A program made the translations under genes and the position numbers. From Streptomyces sp. B93 (GTDB taxonomy: Bacteria; Actinomycetota; Actinomycetes; Streptomycetales; Streptomycetaceae): DNA of 48,993 bases. Where the stretch lies: NCBI RefSeq assembly GCF_018070565.1, contig NZ_JAGPXL010000048.1, forward strand, positions 1 to 48,993. Reading direction: 5' to 3'. Under the pieces are notes generated by a model. It saw nothing but the letters and a program-made list of their open reading frames with translations, did not search any database and was not told the origin of the DNA. Below are positions 43,380 through 48,993 of this stretch, piece by piece (the stretch's first letter is position 1; each line of letters begins with the position of its first letter).

Positions 43380-43745
43380 TCAGCCGTCTTGATCGTGTCG
43401 TTGGGGTTGTTCGAGGCGCTCGCGCTGGATCGCCTCGGCGATGCGCTTGATGCGCCGCAGTCGGGCGTCCCAGCTGGCGCCGACCGACGCCAGTTGCGCG
43501 GTCGCGCGGGCGAGTTGGGCCTCGTCCACCTCGTACAGGCGCTCGCGCCCGGACGGGGTGACGTGCACCAGTCCGACCCGCTGGAGCACGCCCAGGTGTT
43601 TGGTGACCGCCTGCCGTGTGACCGGCAGTTGCTCGCTCAGCGTGGTCGCGGTGCCGCCACCGGCCGTCAGCAGCAGGTCGAGCATCCGGCGCCGGGTGGG
43701 GTCGCCCACCGCCGACCAGAGTTCGTCGTCCACCGGGGTGCTCAT
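43380..43745 (-). CDS. ArsR-family transcriptional regulator
   Basis: 121 residues from ATG 43745, overlapping the preceding SRPBCC stop by 4 bp (ATGA). Winged helix: LWSAVGDPTRRRMLDLLL (about 9-26), ATTLSEQLPVTRQAVTKHLG (about 32-51) and VLQRVGLVHVTPSGRERLYE. No Cys metal site is present, so it is not a metal sensor; this subgroup pairs with AHSA1/SRPBCC genes and represses them. Two identical GCAACC-N3-GGTTGC sites over the operon promoter are its likely operators. It sits between the two SRPBCC genes. Confidence 0.9.
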   Translation of the reverse strand: MSTPVDDELWSAVGDPTRRRMLDLLLTAGGGTATTLSEQLPVTRQAVTKHLGVLQRVGLVHVTPSGRERLYEVDEAQLARATAQLASVGASWDARLRRIKRIAEAIQRERLEQPQRHDQDG

Positions 43746-44212
43746 CGCGTCGACGCCAGCCGGGCGGAGTACGCGACCAGGCGGGGCAGGAAGTGGTCCC
43801 AGCCGGTGACGTGGTCGCGGTACTGCTCCTCGAGCACGGCCGCCTCCCAGCCCTTCTCCCGGAACCCCGTCTCGGTGAAGCGCAGCAGCGTTCCGGTGCC
43901 GGAGGGGAGGAGGTCGAAGGTGACCAGGAGGGAGTTGGCCGGGGTCGCGGTCTCGCCCTCGTCGTACACCCAGCGGAAGGCGAACCGCCGGGGCGGGTCG
44001 GCCTCCACCACCGTGACGGGGACCTCGACCCCCTCGGGCGAGGTCTTGTCGCCGAAGACGATGTGTCCGGTGGCGCCGGGCACCGGCTCCAGCACGGCCT
44101 CGTCCGGCCACCACTCCCGCAGGTGCTCGGGCGTGCTGATGACCTTGTAGACCACCTCGGGCGTGGCCTCGATGTGGATCTCCCGCTCGATGCTGCCGTA
44201 CTCCGTCCGCAC
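43742..44212 (-). CDS. SRPBCC/AHSA1-like protein (second), first gene of the ArsR operon
   Basis: 156 residues from GTG 44212. SIEREIHIEATPEVVYKVIS (about 7-26), HLREWWPDEAVLEPVPGATG, FRWVYDEGETATPANSLLVT, LLRFTETGFREKGWEAA. The layout is that of AHSA1-type SRPBCC proteins, as for the third gene of this operon, but the two differ at most positions. A weak GGGTGAG lies upstream. A TTGCAC-N17-TACAGT promoter places the transcript start about 33 nt upstream. The order SRPBCC-ArsR-SRPBCC with coupling implies joint control. Confidence 0.88.
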   Translation of the reverse strand: MRTEYGSIEREIHIEATPEVVYKVISTPEHLREWWPDEAVLEPVPGATGHIVFGDKTSPEGVEVPVTVVEADPPRRFAFRWVYDEGETATPANSLLVTFDLLPSGTGTLLRFTETGFREKGWEAAVLEEQYRDHVTGWDHFLPRLVAYSARLASTR

Positions 44213-44231
44213 TCAGCTCACCCGCTCTCTC

Positions 44232-44291
44232 GCAACCTTTGGTTGCGTATCACTGTAGGCCTGTTCTCCAACATGTGCAACCTTTGGTTGC
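44232..44291 (-). promoter_or_regulatory. Promoter with twin ArsR operators
   Basis: GCAACCTTTGGTTGC occurs twice (44232-44246 and 44277-44291), 45 bp apart. On the minus strand, TTGCAC (44280-44275) and TACAGT (44257-44252) are separated by 17 bp, a good housekeeping promoter. One operator overlaps the -35 and the other the expected start near 44245, an arrangement for repression. Confidence 0.75.
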
Positions 44292-44292
44292 T

Positions 44293-45264
44293 CTAGAGTC
44301 GGGCCGGGTGTGCGCTGAACGTGCGGCGATACGTGTCCGGAGGCACGCCGAGCGTGCGGTTGAAGTGGCGGCGCAGGGTCGTGGCGGTGCCCATGCCGGT
44401 GGCCGCCGCGATGGTGTCGACGCCCGCGTCGGTGGTCTCCAGCAGTTCCTGGGCTCGACGAATGCGCTGCGTCAGCAGCCATTGCAGCGGTGTGGTGCCG
44501 GTCACCGCCCGGAAATGGCGGCCCAGGTGGCGCGAACTCATGCCCGCCTGCCGGGCCAGGTCCTCTACCGTCAGTGGCTGGTCCAGCCGCTCCAGCACCC
44601 AGGGGAGGAGAGCGGCGAGCGGGTGGTTGTCCGGGGCGGGCACCGGTGTGGTGACGAACTGGGCCTGCCCGCCGTCCCGGTGCGGCGGCACGACCAGGCG
44701 ACGGGCGACGGCGTTGGCGACCGCCGAACCATGGTCGAGGCGGACGAGGTGCAGGCACAGGTCCATGGCGGCGGCCTTGCCCGCGGAGGTGAGCACGCTG
44801 CCGTTGTCCACGTAGAGGACGTCCGGATCCACCTCCACCCGCGGGTAGCGGTCGGCCAGGGCCCGGGTGTGCGCCCAGTGGGTCGTGGCGCGGCGGCCGT
44901 CCAGCAGACCGGCTGCCGCCAGTACGAACGCGCCCGTGCAGAGGGAGGCCACCCGTGCGCCTGCCTCGTGGGCCGCCCGGACGGCGTCGACGAGGCCGGC
45001 GGGCGGGTCCTCGTCGACGTCGGCCCAGCCCGGGACGATCACCGTGCCAAAGTGCGGGAGCCGGTCCAGAGCATGGTCGGGCTCCAGCCGGAACCGGCCG
45101 AACCGAACCGCGTCCGACCCGCAGACGGCGAGGTCGTACCAGGGAACCGTCACATCGTCCGGAGCGGAGCCGAAGACCTCGTGCGCCACGGACAGTTCGA
45201 AGTGCAGCATCCCGTCGGTGACGGCCAGCGCGACAGTGTTCACGTCCGGAATTGTACGGGTCAT
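44293..45264 (-). CDS. GlxA-type AraC regulator (DJ-1/PfpI domain)
   Basis: 323 residues from ATG 45264. DJ-1/PfpI domain about 1-170: NTVALAVTDGMLHFELSVAH, VSVCTGAF-like segment (VASLCTGAFVLAAAGLL, with the conserved Cys) and VDNGSVLTSAGKAAAMD. AraC DNA-binding domain about 215-320: VEDLARQAGMSSRHLGRHFR, TPLQWLLTQRIRRAQELLE and TATTLRRHFNRTLGVPP. Such proteins activate catabolic or stress genes. It is divergent from the saccharopine-dehydrogenase-like gene (125-bp gap), a probable target. The 3' end lies just upstream of the ArsR operators. Confidence 0.92.
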   Translation of the reverse strand: MTRTIPDVNTVALAVTDGMLHFELSVAHEVFGSAPDDVTVPWYDLAVCGSDAVRFGRFRLEPDHALDRLPHFGTVIVPGWADVDEDPPAGLVDAVRAAHEAGARVASLCTGAFVLAAAGLLDGRRATTHWAHTRALADRYPRVEVDPDVLYVDNGSVLTSAGKAAAMDLCLHLVRLDHGSAVANAVARRLVVPPHRDGGQAQFVTTPVPAPDNHPLAALLPWVLERLDQPLTVEDLARQAGMSSRHLGRHFRAVTGTTPLQWLLTQRIRRAQELLETTDAGVDTIAAATGMGTATTLRRHFNRTLGVPPDTYRRTFSAHPARL

Positions 45265-45389
45265 GTCGTTCCGGACACTGGTCCGTGGGTCACCCCCTCG
45301 CCAGGATGTGAGCACTGGATCGGCCAGGCGCATGGCCGCACGTCCGGGCATCCGGGCGCGTCCGAGCGTGTTGGAGCAGGGGAGAGACG

Positions 45390-46421
45390 ATGGAACCGAA
45401 GCGCACAGTGGCGGTGTTCGGCGCGTACGGGCACACCGGGCGCTTCGTTGTGGCGGAGCTGGTGGAGCGCGGGTTCGTCCCCGTCCTGTCCGGCCGTGAC
45501 GCCGACAAGCTGAAGGAGTTGGCGGCGGCCCGGCCCGGACTCGACGTCCGCCCGGCGTCGGTCGGCGACCCGGTCTCGCTCGACCGCGCGCTCGCCGACG
45601 CGGACGCGGTCGTGAACTGCGCCGGTCCCTTCGCCACGACCGCCGCGCCCGTGATCGAGGCCGCCTTGCGAGCGGGGATACCGTACGTGGACGTGGCGGC
45701 CGAGATCGAGGCCAACGCCGATACGTTCGCCCACTTCACGGAGCGGGCCCGGGCCGCGGGAACCCTGGTCGTGCCCGCGATGGCCTTCTACGGCGGCCTC
45801 GGCGACCTGCTGGCCACCGCCGCGCTGGGCGACGACATCGAGGCCGACGAGGCGCACATCGCGTACGGGCTGAGCGGCTGGCACCCGACCGCCGGAACAC
45901 GCGCCGCGGGCGAGGTCTCCCGGGAGCGGCGCGGCGGCCGACGCGTGCGGTACACCAACGGGCGGCTGGAGTACCACGGGGACGACCTGACGACGCTCAC
46001 GTGGCCCTTCCCCGACCCCCTGGGCCCCCGGCCGGTCATCGGGGAGTTCACGATGGCCGACGTCGTCACCCTCCCCAGCCATCTCGCCATCCCCGAGGTG
46101 CGTACCTACATGAGCGTCGAGGCGGCCGGGGACCTGTCGGCCCCGGACACCCCGGCACCGGTCGCGGCCGACGAGCACGGGCGCTCCGCGCAGACCTTCC
46201 TCGTCGATGTCGTCGTGCGTCGCGGCGACGTCGAACGGCGCGTCGTGGCAAGGGGCCAGGACATCTACGCCGTCACCGCGCCGCTCGTAGTCGAGGCGGT
46301 CGACCGCGTCCTCACCGGGCGGACCCGGACGCTCGGCGTCGCCTCCGCGGGCGCGGCCTTCCACGCGGCGGACTTCCTCGGCGCGTTGTGGCCGCACATA
46401 TCCGTCGAGACACGTCCGTAG
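45390..46421 (+). CDS. Saccharopine-dehydrogenase-like NAD(P)-binding protein
   Basis: 343 residues. ATG 45390 follows AGGGGAGAG. An N-terminal Rossmann domain: VAVFGAYGHTGRFVVAEL (about 7-24), DAVVNCAGPF (about 72-81), YVDVAAEIE. The family is sccpdh-related trans-acting enoyl reductase or saccharopine reductase-like; substrates of the bacterial members are mostly unknown. The VPAMAFYGGLGDLLA segment and a C-terminal lipid-type region follow. It is divergent from the GlxA-type regulator, its likely controller. A 560-bp scar region follows. Confidence 0.86.
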   Translation: MEPKRTVAVFGAYGHTGRFVVAELVERGFVPVLSGRDADKLKELAAARPGLDVRPASVGDPVSLDRALADADAVVNCAGPFATTAAPVIEAALRAGIPYVDVAAEIEANADTFAHFTERARAAGTLVVPAMAFYGGLGDLLATAALGDDIEADEAHIAYGLSGWHPTAGTRAAGEVSRERRGGRRVRYTNGRLEYHGDDLTTLTWPFPDPLGPRPVIGEFTMADVVTLPSHLAIPEVRTYMSVEAAGDLSAPDTPAPVAADEHGRSAQTFLVDVVVRRGDVERRVVARGQDIYAVTAPLVVEAVDRVLTGRTRTLGVASAGAAFHAADFLGALWPHISVETRP

Positions 46422-46506
46422 CGGCGGAGGCGCACTTCATGCCGGAGGCCGCCTCTTCAAAGCTGGCCGTGGAAAGCAAGGTTGAAGAGAAGGACGGCCT
46501 GGGACA

Positions 46507-46570
46507 GTGCTGAAAGAGGTCGCCGCGACCCGGTACATCACGCCTCTGGGGGGAAGGCGGCTCCTTGCCG
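46507..46570 (+). pseudogene. Frameshifted HipA-like kinase N-terminal remnant
   Basis: GTG 46507 encodes MLKEVAATRYITPL; a +1 shift in the G run near 46548-46553 then restores EGGSLP. Streptomyces HipA-family kinases that I recall begin with this segment followed by REGGSLPG. Only about 22 codons remain, so it is a remnant. Confidence 0.6.
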
Positions 46571-46833
46571 TGCGGAACTCAGGCCGCCGTGCGCGGGCGC
46601 CGGACGGCGGGGTTCGGAGGAGTGCCGCTAAGGGCTTGCCGGGAAACAAGTCGTGGCTTCCAGCCAGGCTGCGAAGTAACTCGTCGCTGTCGCGGCTGGG
46701 GTCCGGGAGGGCACGGACTCGCGCGGAGCGGCTGAACTGGATTCTGGTCAGGCCCTATTGGGGCGGGTCCGCCGTCCTGGCGGGGGCCGGAAGGGGACTG
46801 TGGACCTTGCTCCGGGCCGCGGTCGGCCCGCAC

Positions 46834-46899
46834 GCGGTGACACGCTGTTCGAGTTCACGGACGCGATGCTCTGCGAGGACGGCCCGGTGACGGGGTGGG
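46834..46899 (+). pseudogene. Transposase N-terminal fragment
   Basis: RGDTLFEFTDAMLCEDGPVT resembles the N-terminus of a Streptomyces DDE transposase family (pattern DALFELTDALLC-DGPV). No downstream DDE region follows. It is probably the scar of an insertion sequence. Family assignment is from memory. Confidence 0.45.
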
Positions 46900-46981
46900 T
46901 CCGGAATTCGCCAGAAGCCTGCCTTCTGCCAGTGGCAGAACACCGGCCCGACCGGGCTCGAGATCACTACAGTCCAGGCTC

Positions 46982-47773
46982 ATGACGACGGTGACAACGC
47001 GCACGATCGAGTACCCGGCCGACGGCCTGACGATGATCGGGCACCTCGCGCTCCCGGCCGGTGTCGACCGCCGGCCCGCGGTCCTGGTCGGGCCCGAGGG
47101 GGTGGGGCTCAGCGACGTCGAGCGCCGCCGGGCCGATGTACTCGCCGAGCTGGGATACGTGGCCCTGGCCTTCGACCTCCACGGCGGGCGCTATCTGGGC
47201 GACCCTGAGGAGATGCTGGCCCGTTGCATGCCGCTGCTCGCCGACCCCGACCGGATGCGAGGCATCGGCCACGCGGCGCTCGACGTGCTCCGCGCCGAAC
47301 CGCGGACCGACCCGGACCGGATCGCCGCCATCGGCTATGGCACCGGGGGCGCCATCGCGCTGGAACTCGGCCGCGACGGCGTCGACCTGCGCGCGATCGC
47401 CACAGTCAATGGACTGACCACGGGCCGACCAGAGGAAACGGCGCGCATTCACTGCCCGGTATGGGCCGGGGTCGGATCAGATGACCCGATCATGCCGCCC
47501 GCGCAACGGGACGCATTCACGGCCGAGATGCAGGCTGCGGGCGTCGACTGGCGCCTCGTGGTCTACGGCGGCGCCTTGCACGCCTTCCATCACCCACCGG
47601 TCGAGCACACCGTGCTCCCCGGCGTCGGTTATCACCCTCAGCACGCGCAGCGAGCGTGGCGGGACGTCGTCGACCTGCTCGCCGAGTGCCTGCCCCTCAC
47701 GGAGAAGGCCTCCCCCGGTCCGGACTCAAACGTCTCGCCGACGGTGTTGTCCACGGCAGTGGACCCTGCGTAG
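46982..47773 (+). CDS. Dienelactone-hydrolase-like protein with a replaced nucleophile
   Basis: 263 residues from ATG 46982, with TACAGT 8 nt upstream and no ribosome site, so a nearly leaderless transcript is possible. Alpha/beta hydrolase: TIEYPADGLTMIGHLALP, PAVLVGPEGVGLS, GYVALAFDLHGGRYLGDP. At the nucleophile elbow G-x-C-x-G-G the sequence reads GYGTGG (about 118-123), Gly in place of Cys/Ser. Asp (GSDDPIMPP) and His (LHAFHHP) are kept. Carboxymethylenebutenolidase activity is therefore unlikely. The last 136 bp overlap the converging lipoprotein gene; the natural end is probably near AWRDVVDLLAECLP. Confidence 0.82.
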   Translation: MTTVTTRTIEYPADGLTMIGHLALPAGVDRRPAVLVGPEGVGLSDVERRRADVLAELGYVALAFDLHGGRYLGDPEEMLARCMPLLADPDRMRGIGHAALDVLRAEPRTDPDRIAAIGYGTGGAIALELGRDGVDLRAIATVNGLTTGRPEETARIHCPVWAGVGSDDPIMPPAQRDAFTAEMQAAGVDWRLVVYGGALHAFHHPPVEHTVLPGVGYHPQHAQRAWRDVVDLLAECLPLTEKASPGPDSNVSPTVLSTAVDPA

Positions 47774-48156
47774 TCACGCACATCCGACTCGAGAAGCCCG
47801 AGGCTCAGCGACCGCGCGTCGGCCGCCGGTTCGATGTGGGTCAGGCTGTGGGGCCCGGATCCAGCCCTCTTGCCGTAGTGGCCGTCCCAGAGCACGTCGT
47901 ACGCCTCCCGGGCGGCTTGTTCGCTGTCGTAGGCGATGATCAGGAAGGTGACGGTGGCGGCGCTGTCGTCGTGCCGGAAGGTGGAGGCGCCGTAGAAGCG
48001 GGACTTCTCGCAACCCTCGTTCTTCCTGAGGGGGCACGCTTGCGAACGGTAGAGCCTGTCGCCGTTCCCGCTGTCGCTCTCCGGACCGCCGCCGCAACCG
48101 GCGAGCAGCAGTGCCGCCGAGATCACCGCGCACCATCGGCGGTGTCTCATGGTCAT
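47638..48156 (-). CDS. Hypothetical lipoprotein
   Basis: 172 residues. ATG 48156 follows GGGAG with a 7-nt spacer. Signal peptide of about 20 residues with the lipobox LLAGC (Cys21), so it is lipid-anchored outside. Then Gly/Ser/Asp-rich sequence, YRSQACPLRKNEGCEKSRFY with two Cys that could form a disulfide, and a mixed domain with VTFLIIAYDSEQAAREAYDV. Family not recognised. The last 40 residues (Ser, Arg, Thr-rich) come from the strand opposite the hydrolase-like gene and look non-native. A truncated or elongated C-terminus after the nearby rearrangement is possible. Confidence 0.72.
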   Translation of the reverse strand: MTMRHRRWCAVISAALLLAGCGGGPESDSGNGDRLYRSQACPLRKNEGCEKSRFYGASTFRHDDSAATVTFLIIAYDSEQAAREAYDVLWDGHYGKRAGSGPHSLTHIEPAADARSLSLGLLESDVRDYAGSTAVDNTVGETFESGPGEAFSVRGRHSASRSTTSRHARCAC

Positions 48157-48253
48157 GCCATCACTCCCCGGGCGGCGATCTTAGGCCCTCGGGGAGTATC
48201 CGGGTCTGTCCGCAGGGACGGTGGCAGGGGCGGCGGAGGCGAATGAGGTGACG

Positions 48254-48859
48254 TCAGGCGGGGGCGCCGAGCGGCGGGTGCTCGAGCACGCGGGGCTTGT
48301 ACTCGACCAGCTGGATGCGGCCGTCGAAGGTGCGGTGCTCGGTCATCTCGAGGGCGACGTCCGGATAGCCGTCGTAGATGCGTTCTTGGCCCGTGGCGCC
48401 GGTGATCACCGGGAACATCACGACCCGGAAGCGGTCGACGAGTCCGGCTCGCAGCAGGGACCGGCACAGGCTGAGGCTGCCGATCGTGCTCAGGAGCCCC
48501 GTGCCACTCGACTTCAGGGCGCGGACCGCCTCAACGGCGTCGTCGCGGACGAGTGTGGAGTTGGCCCACGTCAGTGGCTCCTTGAGTGAGGAGGAGAACA
48601 CCACCTTGGGCGCTTGCGTGAGCTCGTCGACGGACGCCTCCTCTTCGGGCCGGAACTCGTCCTGGCCCTCCGGGACCTCACCTGCGGCGAAGCCCGACAT
48701 CAGGCGGTAGGTGTTCGCTCCCATCAGGTAGGTGGCCTTCGGCTGCTCGCCGAGCCATGCGAGGTACTCCGGGCCCTCGAGGCCCCAGAAGCCGGGCCAT
48801 CCCTCGCCCGATGCGTATCCGTCGAGGGAGGTGATGAAGTCGACGAGAAGCTCCGACAT
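48254..48859 (-). CDS. RibD C-terminal/DHFR-like reductase
   Basis: 201 residues. ATG 48859 follows AGGGA. Fold: LLVDFITSLDGYASGEGWPG (about 4-23), YLMGANTYRLMSGFAAGEVP, FSSSLKEPLTWANSTLVRDD, STIGSLSLCRSLLRAGLVDR (about 124-143), VVMFPVITGATGQERIYDGY. NADPH-dependent reductases of this class include RibD domains, but stand-alone members act on unknown substrates. No riboflavin gene is near. An inverted repeat lies just upstream. Confidence 0.87.
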   Translation of the reverse strand: MSELLVDFITSLDGYASGEGWPGFWGLEGPEYLAWLGEQPKATYLMGANTYRLMSGFAAGEVPEGQDEFRPEEEASVDELTQAPKVVFSSSLKEPLTWANSTLVRDDAVEAVRALKSSGTGLLSTIGSLSLCRSLLRAGLVDRFRVVMFPVITGATGQERIYDGYPDVALEMTEHRTFDGRIQLVEYKPRVLEHPPLGAPA

Positions 48860-48890
48860 GGCGGTGTCCCTAAGAATGTGAGGCGGTCCG

Positions 48891-48958
48891 GGAGGACCGG
48901 GTGTGGCTGATGGTGGTCTGCCGCTTGTGGCTCGGAAGGAATGGCCGCCCGGTCCTCC
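48891..48958. repeat. Inverted repeat upstream of the RibD/DHFR-like gene
   Basis: GGAGGACCGGG (48891-48901) and CCCGGTCCTCC (48948-48958) are perfect 11-bp arms, 46 nt apart. They could serve as a looped operator or a hairpin. Confidence 0.5.
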
Positions 48959-48993
48959 GGGACGCTCCGACTGCTGATTGAGAACTGCGGTCA

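Larger units (their letters stand above)
46422..46981. other. 560-bp scar with gene remnants
   Basis: No intact gene. GC and codon use are irregular. It holds a frameshifted HipA-like N-terminus (46507-46570) and a short transposase-like fragment (46834-46899), described separately. The rest is not recognised. The right end provides the promoter for the dienelactone-hydrolase-like gene: TACAGT (46968-46973) is 8 nt before its ATG. Confidence 0.65.

Overview
The window is a high-GC actinobacterial chromosome segment, almost certainly from a Streptomyces. The evidence is a Streptomyces-type 5S rRNA, frequent GTG starts, very high third-position GC, and gene families and gene orders typical of that genus. 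No plasmid, prophage or CRISPR signal is visible. It opens on the last gene of an rRNA operon.

Bases 1-14300: 5S rRNA and its terminator are followed by a conserved actinobacterial block: a CDP-alcohol phosphatidyltransferase (cardiolipin-synthase type), a GDP-mannose-pyrophosphorylase-like protein with a degenerate mutase half, DUF881 / small basic protein / DUF881, a GarA-type FHA protein, FtsR-type MerR, DUF151 nuclease and a second MerR regulator. DNA polymerase IV and a PRC-barrel gene follow, then a tandem glycine riboswitch driving gcvP. The order closely matches the Mycobacterium pgsA2-to-gcvB region, except that gcvH is missing.

Bases 14300-20900: an orphan modA with a HTH-TOBE regulator, a DUF5999 protein, a hypothetical protein, a long non-coding stretch with a 27-bp near-palindrome, a glutamate-cysteine-ligase-like gene, a CPBP protease and a PhzF protein.

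Bases 20900-31050: a probable hypoxia/dormancy island. It has a DevR/OsdR-like regulator and its GAF histidine kinase, a cyclic-nucleotide-binding protein, a PPOX flavoprotein, two tandem USP proteins, a zinc alcohol dehydrogenase, phosphoketolase and a PadR regulator. Four 14-bp GGGCCG-NN-GGCCC-type palindromes lie upstream of the regulator/PPOX pair, the first USP gene and the cyclic-nucleotide-binding gene. This supports one regulon that keeps redox balance and ATP supply during low oxygen.

Bases 31100-41200: mostly small transporters and regulators, including three EamA-family exporters, a MocR/PPOX divergent pair, a LysR/EamA divergent pair, a SRPBCC protein, a Clp-N-like protein, another PPOX protein, an isochorismatase-like protein and a Tat-lipoprotein Rieske protein. 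A 13-codon leader peptide and a structured leader precede the second EamA gene. The LysR regulator has a collagen-like tail encoded by tandem repeats.

Bases 41300-48993: a PLP amino-acid decarboxylase; a SRPBCC-ArsR-SRPBCC set with two identical operators over its promoter; a GlxA-type AraC regulator divergent from a saccharopine-dehydrogenase-like gene; a 560-bp scar holding HipA-like and transposase remnants; a dienelactone-hydrolase-like gene overlapping a lipoprotein gene tail to tail; and a RibD/DHFR-like gene.

All calls rest on reading sequence and remembered families; no database search was run. The best candidates for undescribed biology are the leader-peptide attenuator at 33734-33937, the collagen-tailed LysR protein, and the zinc-ribbon GarA variant.
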